This document shows, one piece after another, positions 25,345 to 34,917 of a stretch of 64,000 bases of DNA. The stretch spans positions 4,027,555-4,091,554 of the forward strand of contig NZ_CP024091.1 in assembly GCF_002736205.1 (NCBI RefSeq). Direction: 5' to 3'. This DNA is from Pedobacter ginsengisoli. Its GTDB lineage: Bacteria; Bacteroidota; Bacteroidia; Sphingobacteriales; Sphingobacteriaceae. Made by a program: the position numbers and the translations under genes. The notes beneath the pieces were generated by a model. That model was not told the origin of the DNA. It searched no databases and was given only the letters and a program-made list of their open reading frames with translations. How positions within the stretch are numbered: position 1 is the stretch's first letter; every line of letters starts with the position of its first letter.

Positions 25345-26703
25345 ATGATAATTTTCCCCCTGATATTTCTTTTATCCTTTATGTATGCTACTGCAGACAT
25401 TTTTAAGGGCAACAGACAGGGCGTATTGTTATTTTTCATTTTCGGGCTCTCTATTTATACCACAACCATGTCCCTCTCTTTTGTATTGGGATTTAAGTTT
25501 TTGATTCCCGTATTTCAGCCTTTTAAAGAACTGCTGGTGCTTACCATTTTAGGATTGGGTATTTACCAGATGAAAGAAAAAATTAAGCTGAACATGGTGG
25601 ATTACCTTCTGGGGGGATATTTCTTTTACACTTTACTGTATGTAGTAATACCTCTTGGCGATTTTGGCCTTTCAGATCGCTTATCGGCTTTCAAGAGCAT
25701 GTCCTTTTTTCCTTTAATTTACGCTTCCGGACGACTCATTGCTGCCGAAAAAGTAAACCTGGGCAAATACTTCCATTATATCCTGATTGTTGCCGTTGCA
25801 GCCACAGGGGTACTCATTTATGAGCTGATTTCAGATCAGCATTTCCAGACGGTTACCGGGTATGCTGATTACAACTTCTATTATTTTGGTCAGGAACCAA
25901 CCGGTAACTACGGCTTAACATGGACATTTGAAACAGAAACCGGATTTCGCAGATTTGCCAGTTTCTTCTCCAATCCGCTTGAATATGCCGCTGCCACACT
26001 CCTGGCGCTTGCCGTTATTGCAGCATTATATACAGACGATGACAATAATTTAAAAATCAGTGCATTTGGTCAGCTCGCCCTGGCATCAAGCTTTATCGCT
26101 ATTGTTGCCGCCTTATCAAGAGCTCCCCTCGCCAGCTACTTTGCCATGATTTATGTGTATGCATTTATTACCAGCAAGCGTAATATCCTGAAAACTTTCC
26201 ATTACGGGTTTATAGCAGCTGTGCTTTATTTTATTTTTCTGATCCAAAATGAGGACATTTATAGTTTCGTAGTAGATACAATCACCTTTCAGAACGCATC
26301 CAGCGTAGGACACATTATAGAATGGCTTGCCGGAATAGATGCAATGATAAGACAGCCATTAGGCTTGGGATTGGGAAGTTCCGGAAAAGTAGCCGGTATG
26401 CTTGGGCTTAATGTTGGTGGCGAGAACCAGTTTATCATTATTGGTGTGCAGGCCGGAATAATTGCTTTGATACTTTATTTGCTAATACATGCCTACCTGA
26501 TGGTTTACACTTATAAATGGATTAAAATATTAAAAGGGAACGAAAGAAAAATTGCGATCATGCTCTTCCTTTTTAAAATTGGAAGTATTGTTCCCCTGCT
26601 AACCACAAACTTCGAAAACTATTCTTATGTAATTTATATCAGCTGGTTTTTGTCGGGTATTTTTATCAACAGCATCACCGCTAAAAGTATTTCCAATGGC
26701 TAA
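25345..26703 (+). CDS. wzy: O-antigen polymerase/ligase-type membrane protein (Wzy of module B)
   Basis: 452 residues with about eleven transmembrane helices and a large loop near residues 160-205 (DYNFYYFGQEPTGNYGLTW and FRRFASFFSNPLEYAAAT), the pattern of the Wzy/WaaL O-antigen ligase superfamily. The FSNP segment and ALSRAPLASYF are typical of that group. It should polymerise repeat units on the periplasmic face. It heads a rightward operon, overlapping the next GT4 gene by eight bases. WaaL-like ligase activity cannot be excluded by eye. Confidence 0.8.
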   Translation: MIIFPLIFLLSFMYATADIFKGNRQGVLLFFIFGLSIYTTTMSLSFVLGFKFLIPVFQPFKELLVLTILGLGIYQMKEKIKLNMVDYLLGGYFFYTLLYVVIPLGDFGLSDRLSAFKSMSFFPLIYASGRLIAAEKVNLGKYFHYILIVAVAATGVLIYELISDQHFQTVTGYADYNFYYFGQEPTGNYGLTWTFETETGFRRFASFFSNPLEYAAATLLALAVIAALYTDDDNNLKISAFGQLALASSFIAIVAALSRAPLASYFAMIYVYAFITSKRNILKTFHYGFIAAVLYFIFLIQNEDIYSFVVDTITFQNASSVGHIIEWLAGIDAMIRQPLGLGLGSSGKVAGMLGLNVGGENQFIIIGVQAGIIALILYLLIHAYLMVYTYKWIKILKGNERKIAIMLFLFKIGSIVPLLTTNFENYSYVIYISWFLSGIFINSITAKSISNG

Positions 26704-27808
26704 AACAATTGTAGTAGGCCTGGATATTAGAGACCTGAGGATTGCCAAAACAGGCGCCAGAACTTATCTTGAAGAGATTTACAAAGAGTTTCAGAAAGGC
26801 CGTCCGGGTTTCAGGTTTCATTTTTTTGACACTTCAATTCCTGTATATACCGGACGTAATAAATTTTTCAAACTAATAGAGCAGGCGCGGTTTATTTTCT
26901 GGAAGCAGATAGTATTGCCGGCGAAAGCTGCTGCATATGGTTGCGACATCCTCTTTTGTACTGACTATTTTGTTCCTGTGATGACCCTGAACTATAAAAC
27001 AGTCCCGGTTTTTCACGATGCTTTCTTTTGGGAGTACCCCGAACATTATAACAAGTACTGGCTCATGACCTTTAATTTTTTAGGGGTATGGGCAGCCAAA
27101 AGAGCGGCAGTGATTACCACACCTACCGAGTATGCAAAAACTACCGTGCTAAGCTATTTGCAGATCCCGGCCGATAAAGTGATCCCAATCCCGGAGGCAC
27201 CAAAAACACTAATGCGCCTTAGCGGCAATGCAACTCAAAGTCTTACGCTAAAAACAGGAAAGTACCTGTTGCATATCGGGGTTTTTGAAAAAAGGAAAAA
27301 TCTGATTGTATTGCTCGAGGCATTTTCCATGCTCCGCACTGCAGGATACCTGGATTTCTCCTTAGTACTGGCCGGACAGTTTAGTCCAAAAAGTGATATG
27401 GACGGAAGTGCAGAAATTATTAATGCCATAAATCATTACCAGCTACAGGACTATGTGCTTATGCCCGGCTATATTCACGACAGGGATCTTGCCGCTTATT
27501 ATCTAAATGCGGAGTTATATGTTTTTCCATCCGTAAATGAAGGCTTTGGTTTGCCTGTTTTAGAGGCTTTTCAGCACGATCTTCCGGTTATTGTTGCCAA
27601 CAATACTTCATTGCCCGAGGTTGGCGGAGATGCAGTACTTCAGTTTGACCCCTATGATGTTACCGATCTGCTTAACAAAATGAAAATGATTATTGACAAT
27701 GCAGCACTAAGATCGGAAATGATCCAAAAAGGAAGAAAACGCCTCGAGGATTTCTCCTGGGAAAAGACTGCAAATGAATTATTGAACTTATTTAAGAAAG
27801 TAAAATAG
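26696..27808 (+). CDS. Glycosyltransferase family 4 (mannosyltransferase-like)
   Basis: 370 residues, GT-B. The N-terminus VVGLDIRDLRIAKTGARTYLEE resembles WbaZ/WbpY-type mannosyltransferases. The donor domain has LLHIGVFEKRKNLIVLLEAF and EGFGLPVLEAFQHDLPVIVANN, with the conserved E-x7-E. SLPEVGGDAVLQFDP is the usual continuation. It adds one sugar, possibly mannose from GDP-mannose, to the module B unit; a link with the Gmd pathway at the right of the window is not demonstrated. Confidence 0.85.
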   Translation: MAKTIVVGLDIRDLRIAKTGARTYLEEIYKEFQKGRPGFRFHFFDTSIPVYTGRNKFFKLIEQARFIFWKQIVLPAKAAAYGCDILFCTDYFVPVMTLNYKTVPVFHDAFFWEYPEHYNKYWLMTFNFLGVWAAKRAAVITTPTEYAKTTVLSYLQIPADKVIPIPEAPKTLMRLSGNATQSLTLKTGKYLLHIGVFEKRKNLIVLLEAFSMLRTAGYLDFSLVLAGQFSPKSDMDGSAEIINAINHYQLQDYVLMPGYIHDRDLAAYYLNAELYVFPSVNEGFGLPVLEAFQHDLPVIVANNTSLPEVGGDAVLQFDPYDVTDLLNKMKMIIDNAALRSEMIQKGRKRLEDFSWEKTANELLNLFKKVK

Positions 27809-27848
27809 TAGATTTGCAGAATCTAACCTATAAAACGACACTACCTAG

Positions 27849-28541
27849 ATGCCGCCAGATCAAAAAAAATCTTACTTCTCCTACATCAATTCCAGGTTTA
27901 ACAATGAGTGGAGCAAAAGCAATACGGCAATCACCTTATACAGAATGCTCATCTACTTATTAAGGGGTTTCTGGCACCGATTATTTTTCGGTTCAGCAAG
28001 CGGCCTGGTTTTTGTTGGGAAGGGAGCATCGATACGTTATGCAAAATACCTGAACGTGGGCAAAGACTTTATTGTTGAGGATTACGCAGAAGTGAACTGC
28101 ATGGCGTATAAAAAAATTATGATCGGAGACAGGGTAACTATAGGAAAATTTGCATTGGTAAGACCTACAAATTCTTACGGAGGAGCTATTGGTGAAGGTC
28201 TTAAAATTGGAAACAATTCCAGCATCGGCCCCTATGCTTATATTGGCTGCTCAGGCATGATTGAAATTGGCGACAATGTAATGATGTCTCCGCGGGTAAG
28301 TATATATGCCGAAAACCATGTTTTTGACAGAACAGACATTACCATTAAGGATCAGGGTGTGAAAAGAGAATTCGTTAAAATTGAAGACGATTGCTGGATT
28401 GCTGCCAATAGCATCATTCTGGCTGGCGTTACTATAGGAAAAGGATCCATAATTGCAGCAGGGAGCGTAGTTACGCGCGACGTTCCCCCATATAGTATAG
28501 TTGCGGGGGTACCGGCAACTGTTATAAAATCCAGAATTTAA
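27849..28541 (+). CDS. Hexapeptide (LbH) O-acyltransferase of module B
   Basis: 230 residues. An N-terminal helical region of about 60 residues is followed by beta-helix repeats ([52 protein letters not shown]) and the closing [18 protein letters not shown] with [12 protein letters not shown]. The AENHVF histidine fits the acetyltransferase active site. The protein should place an acetyl or similar group on a sugar of the repeat unit. It is flanked by two GT4 genes, two bases before the second. Confidence 0.8.
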   Translation: MPPDQKKSYFSYINSRFNNEWSKSNTAITLYRMLIYLLRGFWHRLFFGSASGLVFVGKGASIRYAKYLNVGKDFIVEDYAEVNCMAYKKIMIGDRVTIGKFALVRPTNSYGGAIGEGLKIGNNSSIGPYAYIGCSGMIEIGDNVMMSPRVSIYAENHVFDRTDITIKDQGVKREFVKIEDDCWIAANSIILAGVTIGKGSIIAAGSVVTRDVPPYSIVAGVPATVIKSRI

Positions 28542-28543
28542 TT

Positions 28544-29740
28544 ATGAATATACTTATACTGCATAGTTCATCAGATTTATACGGAGCAAGTAACGTACTT
28601 TTTAATGTCATTAAAGTACTTAAAAACAATGGAAACAACCCCATTGTGGTACTTTCTGAAGAAGGCCCGCTTTCAGACAAATTACGCAATCACCATATTG
28701 AAGTGCACATCATCAGGCTGGGAATTCTGCGACGCAAATATTTCTCGCTGACCGGAATAATCAACAGACTGCTTATACTCAGGAAAGCAGACAAGAGCTT
28801 GCGTGAGCTGATCGCTGAAAAAAACATTAAACTGGTTTATTCTCATACTACTGCGGTACTTGTTGGTGCATTGGTTGCGCACAGATTAAAATTAAAGCAC
28901 ATCTGGCATGTGCTGGAAATTACCACAAAGCCACTATTCTTTGTCCGCACGATGGGCTGGCTTTTGAACAAATACAGTACCTCAGTAATTACCGCATCAG
29001 ATGCCGTGAAAGCCCACTGGTCGCAATGGGTGGAACCTAAAAAACTGAAAACCATTTACAATGGACTGGACTGTAGTCCTTTTACAAATAAAACCGGGGA
29101 TTTAAAAAAGGAACTTAACCTCTCAGAGCAGACCTTGCTTATCGGAATGATAGGCCGTGTCCACTTCTGGAAAGGACAGGATTATTTTATCAGAATAGCT
29201 GCTGAAATACTGAAAATAGCTCCGAATGCCAAATTCGTTATGGCTGGAGATGCTTTCCCTGGATATGAATACCTGTACAAGCAAAATCAACAGATCATAG
29301 ACGAAAAAGGCATCAACGACAAGATCTTTAACCTGGGATACAGAACGGATATTGTTAACATTATGAATTCTCTGGACGTTTTTGTTCTGCCTTCCTTGTT
29401 ACCTGACCCTTTTCCAACGGTTGTATTGGAGGCTATGGCAGCTGGTAAAGCTATTGCGGCCACCAGACAAGGTGGTGCTGTAGAAATGATAGCAGATAGC
29501 GACAGCGGATTGCTGATTCCAATTGACGATGCAAAAGCCGCAGCTGTAAAAATGTTCCAATTGATCAATTCCGCACAAGAGCGGGAACGGATGGGTAACA
29601 ATGCTGCTATACGCGTAAGAAAACTGTTTTCTGAAAAAGCATTTGAAATGGCCATTATTGAAACATTTACCGGTGCTCCTAAACGCGAACCGGTAAGAAA
29701 AGAGCCGGTACAGGATATTTCCTTAATTTTACAGGACTAA
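28544..29740 (+). CDS. Glycosyltransferase family 4
   Basis: 398 residues, GT-B. The N-terminus ILILHSSSDLYGASNVLFNV supplies the acceptor loop; IGMIGRVHFWKGQDYFIRIA and DPFPTVVLEAMAAGKAIAAT form the donor site. The C-terminal ~20 residues (REPVRKEPVQDI) are charged and low in complexity, beyond the usual fold. Its position between the acyltransferase and the DUF1972-type GT gene makes it one of the three GT4 enzymes building the module B repeat unit; its donor is unknown. Confidence 0.85.
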   Translation: MNILILHSSSDLYGASNVLFNVIKVLKNNGNNPIVVLSEEGPLSDKLRNHHIEVHIIRLGILRRKYFSLTGIINRLLILRKADKSLRELIAEKNIKLVYSHTTAVLVGALVAHRLKLKHIWHVLEITTKPLFFVRTMGWLLNKYSTSVITASDAVKAHWSQWVEPKKLKTIYNGLDCSPFTNKTGDLKKELNLSEQTLLIGMIGRVHFWKGQDYFIRIAAEILKIAPNAKFVMAGDAFPGYEYLYKQNQQIIDEKGINDKIFNLGYRTDIVNIMNSLDVFVLPSLLPDPFPTVVLEAMAAGKAIAATRQGGAVEMIADSDSGLLIPIDDAKAAAVKMFQLINSAQERERMGNNAAIRVRKLFSEKAFEMAIIETFTGAPKREPVRKEPVQDISLILQD

Positions 29741-29756
29741 ACTCCTCCTGTTACAG

Positions 29757-30866
29757 ATGAAGATTGCAATTATAGGTACACGAGGCTATCCATACGTTTA
29801 TGGTGGTTTCGAAACAATGGTGAGAGAGCTGAGTGAACGTCTCGTAAAAAAAGATGTTGAAGTCCATGTTTATTGTCAGAAGAATTTATTTAATCCCCGT
29901 CCGCCCCAGGTGAATGGTGTGCATTTACATTATCTGCCAACCATTAAGGGAAAGTCTGTAAACCAAATTATACATTGCTTTCTTTCTGTTATCCATGCCA
30001 CATTCAGTTCTGCTGACGTTATTTTTGTGGTGAACCTGGCTGCCGGCCCTATGGGATGGATTCCTAAATTGACCGGTAAAAAAACAATCATAAATGTAGA
30101 CGGACTGGAATGGCTGCGCCCCAAATGGAAAGGATTGGGTGGAATGTACTTCTATTTTGCAGCAAAAATGGCGGTCAGATTATTTGACCGCATCATTACA
30201 GATGCGGAAGCCATGCGCAAAATATATCTGGAAGAGTTCCATACAGATTCAAAGGTAATTGCTTATGGAGCACCTCCCTTTAAACCAGCCGGAGAGGAGC
30301 TGATTGAACGGTTCAGGCTTAACAAAGGCGAATATTACCTGATTGTTGGCCGGCTCATCCCCGATAATAACGCAGACCTGATCATTAAGGGTTTTCTTAA
30401 TTCAAAATCGACAAAAAAACTGGTTGTTGTTGGAGATGTGCCTTATGCAGATGTATTTGCAGAAGGATTGAAAAGCCTTCAAAATGAAAGATTAATATTT
30501 CCAGGATATGTTACTGACCAGCAGGAGCTTGCTGCATTGTATCAAAATTCATTTGCCTATATTCATGGTCACAAATACGGTGGAACCAATCCGGCTATGC
30601 TAAAAGCAATGTCTAATAAATGTGCCATTCTTGCTCTTGACACGGTGTTTAACCGTGAAATGCTTAGTGATGGAGAATTTGGTCTGTTTTTTGGGGAACG
30701 TGAGAATTCTGTTGCAACTTGCTTACAATTGCTGGAAGAGCATCCCGATCAGCTGGAAACATTACGATCAAAAGTGAGTTCCGGTTTAACAGATAAATAT
30801 AATTGGGATCATGTAGCCGACAACTACTATGAAACAATAAAGGCATTAATACGGCCTTCAAAATAA
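29757..30866 (+). CDS. Glycosyltransferase family 4 with DUF1972 N-terminus (rhamnosyltransferase-like)
   Basis: 369 residues. The start, KIAIIGTRGYPYVYGGFETM, is the signature of the DUF1972 group, whose characterised members (the WchF/Cps2T type) add L-rhamnose to the first sugar of the lipid-linked unit. The donor region has YYLIVGRLIPDNNADLIIKG and GGTNPAMLKAMSNKCAILAL. It may therefore catalyse the second sugar addition, following the WcaJ-type initiating enzyme; this is family-based inference. No dTDP-rhamnose genes are in the window. The gene precedes wzi by 11 bases. Confidence 0.85.
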   Translation: MKIAIIGTRGYPYVYGGFETMVRELSERLVKKDVEVHVYCQKNLFNPRPPQVNGVHLHYLPTIKGKSVNQIIHCFLSVIHATFSSADVIFVVNLAAGPMGWIPKLTGKKTIINVDGLEWLRPKWKGLGGMYFYFAAKMAVRLFDRIITDAEAMRKIYLEEFHTDSKVIAYGAPPFKPAGEELIERFRLNKGEYYLIVGRLIPDNNADLIIKGFLNSKSTKKLVVVGDVPYADVFAEGLKSLQNERLIFPGYVTDQQELAALYQNSFAYIHGHKYGGTNPAMLKAMSNKCAILALDTVFNREMLSDGEFGLFFGERENSVATCLQLLEEHPDQLETLRSKVSSGLTDKYNWDHVADNYYETIKALIRPSK

Positions 30867-30877
30867 ATTACCTATAT

Positions 30878-32539
30878 ATGAAACTAAATTTACCGCTGTA
30901 TACCAAAGTCATTATTCTGATCCTGCTGCTTGGTGCCGGAATTACGGCTAACGCTCAGGTTGTATTTGAAAACCCAAATAACCCTGTTTACAAATACCTT
31001 TCACGACAGGCCCAAAAAGGAAATATAGAATTTAATGACCTCATTCAACCTGTTAGCAGGAAGCAAATCGCCTCCTTATTGCATACCTTAAAGGATTCAA
31101 CGGATAAACTTTCGCTTACAGAACAAAAGGAACTGACATTTTACCTTCAGGAATTCAGTGAATTTGATTCCGCTATTAATGACAGTACCACATTTTTCAA
31201 AAACGACCCATACGGGAGGTGGCGCTTCTTATCTGTCACTAAAGATGACTTTCTTCTCCGTGGAGATCCGGCACTTACATTTGAGACTTTTCAGGGCAAG
31301 GGAAAAAGTGTTGCACGTGTAGGTACAGGACTAACCTTTTGGGGACATGCAGGTAAGCACATTAGCTTTCAGTTTTATTTTCAGGACATCACAGACCGCG
31401 GAAAAGGAATTGACAGCAACAGAATATTTACACCTGAAACCGGAATTATCAGAACTGCCAATATAAACCCAAATGCAAAAACTGTTAATTACAGTGATTT
31501 TAGGGGAAATTTAACCTACAGCTGGAAGAACGGATCTTTTAGTATAGGGAAAGACCAGTTGCTTTGGGGCTATGGCCAGGGCGGAAGGATGGTTTTATCT
31601 GACAAAGTTCCCGCCTATCCGAATATCAGATTGGATTATCAGCCCCTTGCCTGGCTGCGCTTCAATTATACACATGCATGGCTAAATTCTGCGGTAATTG
31701 ATTCGGCCAGATCCTATCCTAAAGGAAATGGTGTATACGGCACTGAACGTGAGCTCTATGTACAAAAATATATGGCTTCTCATACGCTGAGTTTTTTACC
31801 GGTTAAAGGCCTGGACCTGAGTGTAGGAGAATCAATGGTATATAGCGACAATTTTGATGCAGGATACCTTATTCCAATCATGTTTTTTAAAGCGTACGAC
31901 CAATACCAGAGCCGTTATAAGTTAACTACGGGCTCTAACAGCCAGTTTTTCTTTTCAGTAAGTTCAAGAAACCATCTGCCCAAAACGCACCTTTACGGAA
32001 CGCTGTTTATTGACGAAATACGGACAGCTGAAATTTTTAATAAAGCAAAAAGCAGAAACCAGCTTGGTTATAATTTAGGAGCATCGCTAACTGATGTAGC
32101 AGGGATCTCCTATCTGACTATCGGAGCTGAATACACGCATATCAATCCTTTTGTTTACAACAATGTAATGCAGGCGCAGACGTATACCAATCAGAGCTAT
32201 GCTCTTGGCGATTGGATAGGCCAGAATGCAGATAGGTTTACAGCATGGTTAAGTTATACCCCTATACCACGACTGATCACCAGATTTGAGTTTAATACCA
32301 TAAGAAAAGGAAGGGATGGCAGCCTTGAAGATCAATACTTTGCGGAACCACAGCCGGGATTTTTGAGCCAGGGACCTGTTGAAAATCAACAGCAGTTTTT
32401 ACTGGAAGCCAACTATCAGCTGTTAAACAAATTGCAGGTAAAAGCAGCCTTTATGCATCAAAATGGTGTGATCCGCCCTGATATACAAACCTCAGCAGTT
32501 CCTAATGAGTTTAAGTTCGGTGTATCATATGGCTTTTAA
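30878..32539 (+). CDS. wzi: Wzi-family outer-membrane capsule assembly protein
   Basis: 553 residues with a signal peptide ending in ITANAQ. A short helical N-terminal region is followed by a long run of amphipathic beta strands, as in the 18-stranded barrel of Wzi, with SIGKDQLLWGYGQGGRMVLS and WLRFNYTHAWLNS as family-type segments; the last residues FKFGVSYGF end in an aromatic residue, suiting BAM insertion. Wzi binds exported polysaccharide to the cell surface. It is more distant from the two paralogs at 35962-39338 than those are from each other. Confidence 0.82.
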   Translation: MKLNLPLYTKVIILILLLGAGITANAQVVFENPNNPVYKYLSRQAQKGNIEFNDLIQPVSRKQIASLLHTLKDSTDKLSLTEQKELTFYLQEFSEFDSAINDSTTFFKNDPYGRWRFLSVTKDDFLLRGDPALTFETFQGKGKSVARVGTGLTFWGHAGKHISFQFYFQDITDRGKGIDSNRIFTPETGIIRTANINPNAKTVNYSDFRGNLTYSWKNGSFSIGKDQLLWGYGQGGRMVLSDKVPAYPNIRLDYQPLAWLRFNYTHAWLNSAVIDSARSYPKGNGVYGTERELYVQKYMASHTLSFLPVKGLDLSVGESMVYSDNFDAGYLIPIMFFKAYDQYQSRYKLTTGSNSQFFFSVSSRNHLPKTHLYGTLFIDEIRTAEIFNKAKSRNQLGYNLGASLTDVAGISYLTIGAEYTHINPFVYNNVMQAQTYTNQSYALGDWIGQNADRFTAWLSYTPIPRLITRFEFNTIRKGRDGSLEDQYFAEPQPGFLSQGPVENQQQFLLEANYQLLNKLQVKAAFMHQNGVIRPDIQTSAVPNEFKFGVSYGF

Positions 32540-32551
32540 GCCTTAATACTT

Positions 32552-32559
32552 TATATTTG
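32552..32559 (+). promoter_or_regulatory. Candidate -7 element before the 778-residue exporter gene
   Basis: TATATTTG fits TAnnTTTG and lies 20 bases before the ATG at 32580, in the only sizeable gap between wzi and the export gene. No good -33 box accompanies it, so an internal promoter is only suggested. Confidence 0.3.
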
Positions 32560-32579
32560 TCGTTTATCATAACATCTTC

Positions 32580-34916
32580 ATGAATATTAAATTCCGTTAC
32601 TACATCCTATTGATTTTACTGGTTATTGGCTATTCCACCAGCCGGGCACAAACAATTTCAATGAGTGACATTCAGAATGTGAAAGTCAGCCAATTATCTG
32701 ACGATCAGATTACCCAGGCCTGGAATAAATTAAAGGAAAGCGGGGTTCCGGAACAGGAAGCTTACAAAATGATGTTACAGAAGGGCATGCCGGCAACTGA
32801 GGTGCAGGCATTTAAAGACCGTGTAACGTTGCTTGGATTGAATAAAAAAGCGGCAGTTGGAGCTGCAAATACAGAAAAAGAAAAAATAGACTTTAGTCGT
32901 GATACGACCAATACCCTGGTAAAACCTAAGCCAATAGTAGTTGAAAAACCTGCTCCAGAGCCGGTTTTAAATATTTATGGATTGGAATTCTTTAACCAGA
33001 CCTCGATTAAATTTGAACCTAACTTTAGCCTGGCTACACCTAAAAGCTATGTGCTTGGTCCGGGAGATGAGCTGATTGTATTGGTAACGGGTCTTAATGA
33101 AAGCAGCATCCGTACAAAAATATCTTCTGAAGGCAATCTGCAGATTCCATATGCAGGACTAGTATACCTAAATGGCTTTACCATAGAACAGGCCACAAAT
33201 CTGATCCGTACTAAACTGACAAAAGTCTATCCTGCCATACGGGGTGGACAAACCCAGGTAGCGGTAAATCTGGGCAATACAAGAAGTATTAAGATCACAT
33301 TGGTGGGTGAAGTAAAAACCCCGGGATCATACACTTTATCTTCTTTATCAACTGTATTTAATGCATTGTACAATTCCGGAGGTCCAAATGCCAATGGCTC
33401 ACTGCGCTACATTGAGTTGCTGAGAAACAATAAGGTTTATAAAACCATCGATTTCTATAGCTTTTTGCAAAATGGCCTGATGGATGGCAATATCAGGCTT
33501 GAAGACCAGGATGTGATCAGAATTCCTGTTTACAGAAAAAGGGTTGGTATAAAGGGTGAAGTTAAACGTCCGGCAATTTATGAACTTAAAGAAAATGAGC
33601 AGCTGGAAGACCTGATTAAGTACGCCGGAGGCTTTACGGATATTGCGTACCGTGGAATTGCCAAGGTAGATCAGGTTAATGAACTGGAAAGAGAAGTAAA
33701 GGACGTACCTGCAAATTTGTTCGGAAACTTTACCCCTCATAATGGCGACCTGATCCAGATTGGGGCCATCACCAATAGATACACCAATAGAGTTGTTCTG
33801 GAGGGCGCTGTAAACAGACCGGGCGTCTATGAGTTAACGGCAGGTTTAAGCTTGTCAGAGCTCCTAAAAACAGCCCAGGGCTTAAAGGTTGAAGCGTATA
33901 TGGAGAGAGGATATATTAAAAGAACCCTTCCCAACCTGGAAAGGGAAATGATCTCTTTTATTCCTACAGATATTATTAATGGAAAAAACGATATTCCCTT
34001 GATGAGAGAGGATTCAATTACGATTCCCGACCGGGCCGTTTTTGTTTCTCAGCAGAATGTTACCGTTAATGGCTTTGTAAAGAAACCTGCTAGTTTTACT
34101 TACCGAAAAGGAATGAAATTAGGAGATATTATTGCAATGGCCGGTGGCTTTCAGGATGAAGCGGCAGAGCATCATGTTGAAATTTCAAGAATCATTAAAA
34201 ATACTTCCGACAGTGTAGCAAACCAGTTGGTAAAAACCTTTACCATAGACGTAAACAATAACTCACTGGCAGATCAGGAGCTGGAACTGGAGCCTATGGA
34301 TTACATTTATGTACCAAGACTGGTAAATTACCGTGCGCTAGGTAACATTAGCGTAAAGGGAGAGGTATTGTTCCCGGGTGACTATGCGGTCCAGAGAAGA
34401 GATGAAACCGCATTGGACCTGTTGCAAAGAGCAGGCGGACTTAGCCCATATGGCGCGCTTGAAAATGCCCAGGTATACAGAAAAGGTGTTAGACTGAACC
34501 TGGATTTAACCAATAAGACCAATGATCCGAATGTAAAAAGGACAATGATCTTATTACCCGGCGACAGCATTTTCATACCAAGGGCCATTTCTCTGGTAGA
34601 AGTTTCGGGAGCTGTAAATAATCCGCAGTTAATTAGTTATAAAGGAAAGCGCTTTAAATATTATATCAATGCGGCGGCAGGGACTACAGAAAATGCCCGT
34701 TTGAAAGGCGCATATGTGCAATATCCTGATGGGTTGAATAAACCGGTAGGACATTTTCTCTTCTTCCGAAACTACCCTCCTGTTAAGCCGGGAAGTAAAA
34801 TTGTTGTTCCGGCAAAAGATCCAAACAATAAATTCAGGCTTGGTTTTGCTGAAATAAGTGGAATTACTTCTGCAATTACCGCATTAATAGGATTGATCGC
34901 AATTTTAGCAAAATAA
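32580..34916 (+). CDS. Large multi-SLBB polysaccharide export protein of module B
   Basis: 778 residues with signal peptide SRAQ, a helical N-terminal region (KVSQLSDDQITQAWNKL), then a Poly_export domain from about 155 (ATPKSYVLGPGDELIVLVTG) and several SLBB repeats, recognisable by their repeated openings: LVGEVKTPGSYTL, IKGEVKRPAIYEL, LEGAVNRPGVYEL, VNGFVKKPASFTY and VKGEVLFPGDYAV. The C-terminus has a hydrophobic helix, ITALIGLIAILAK. This long OPX type is common in Bacteroidota and replaces the short Wza. It pairs with the Wzz protein two bases on and is a paralog of 58876-61446. Confidence 0.85.
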   Translation: MNIKFRYYILLILLVIGYSTSRAQTISMSDIQNVKVSQLSDDQITQAWNKLKESGVPEQEAYKMMLQKGMPATEVQAFKDRVTLLGLNKKAAVGAANTEKEKIDFSRDTTNTLVKPKPIVVEKPAPEPVLNIYGLEFFNQTSIKFEPNFSLATPKSYVLGPGDELIVLVTGLNESSIRTKISSEGNLQIPYAGLVYLNGFTIEQATNLIRTKLTKVYPAIRGGQTQVAVNLGNTRSIKITLVGEVKTPGSYTLSSLSTVFNALYNSGGPNANGSLRYIELLRNNKVYKTIDFYSFLQNGLMDGNIRLEDQDVIRIPVYRKRVGIKGEVKRPAIYELKENEQLEDLIKYAGGFTDIAYRGIAKVDQVNELEREVKDVPANLFGNFTPHNGDLIQIGAITNRYTNRVVLEGAVNRPGVYELTAGLSLSELLKTAQGLKVEAYMERGYIKRTLPNLEREMISFIPTDIINGKNDIPLMREDSITIPDRAVFVSQQNVTVNGFVKKPASFTYRKGMKLGDIIAMAGGFQDEAAEHHVEISRIIKNTSDSVANQLVKTFTIDVNNNSLADQELELEPMDYIYVPRLVNYRALGNISVKGEVLFPGDYAVQRRDETALDLLQRAGGLSPYGALENAQVYRKGVRLNLDLTNKTNDPNVKRTMILLPGDSIFIPRAISLVEVSGAVNNPQLISYKGKRFKYYINAAAGTTENARLKGAYVQYPDGLNKPVGHFLFFRNYPPVKPGSKIVVPAKDPNNKFRLGFAEISGITSAITALIGLIAILAK

Positions 34917-34917
34917 A

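Noticed and set aside
29287-29655. Leftward open frame of 122 codons
   Set aside because: Antisense to a complete GT4 gene; the protein has no recognisable pattern and no spacing that suits a gene.
32531-32542. Palindrome GGCTTTTAAGCC at the end of wzi as a terminator
   Set aside because: The stem is only five base pairs, overlaps the stop codon and has no following U-tract; the next gene continues in the same direction.
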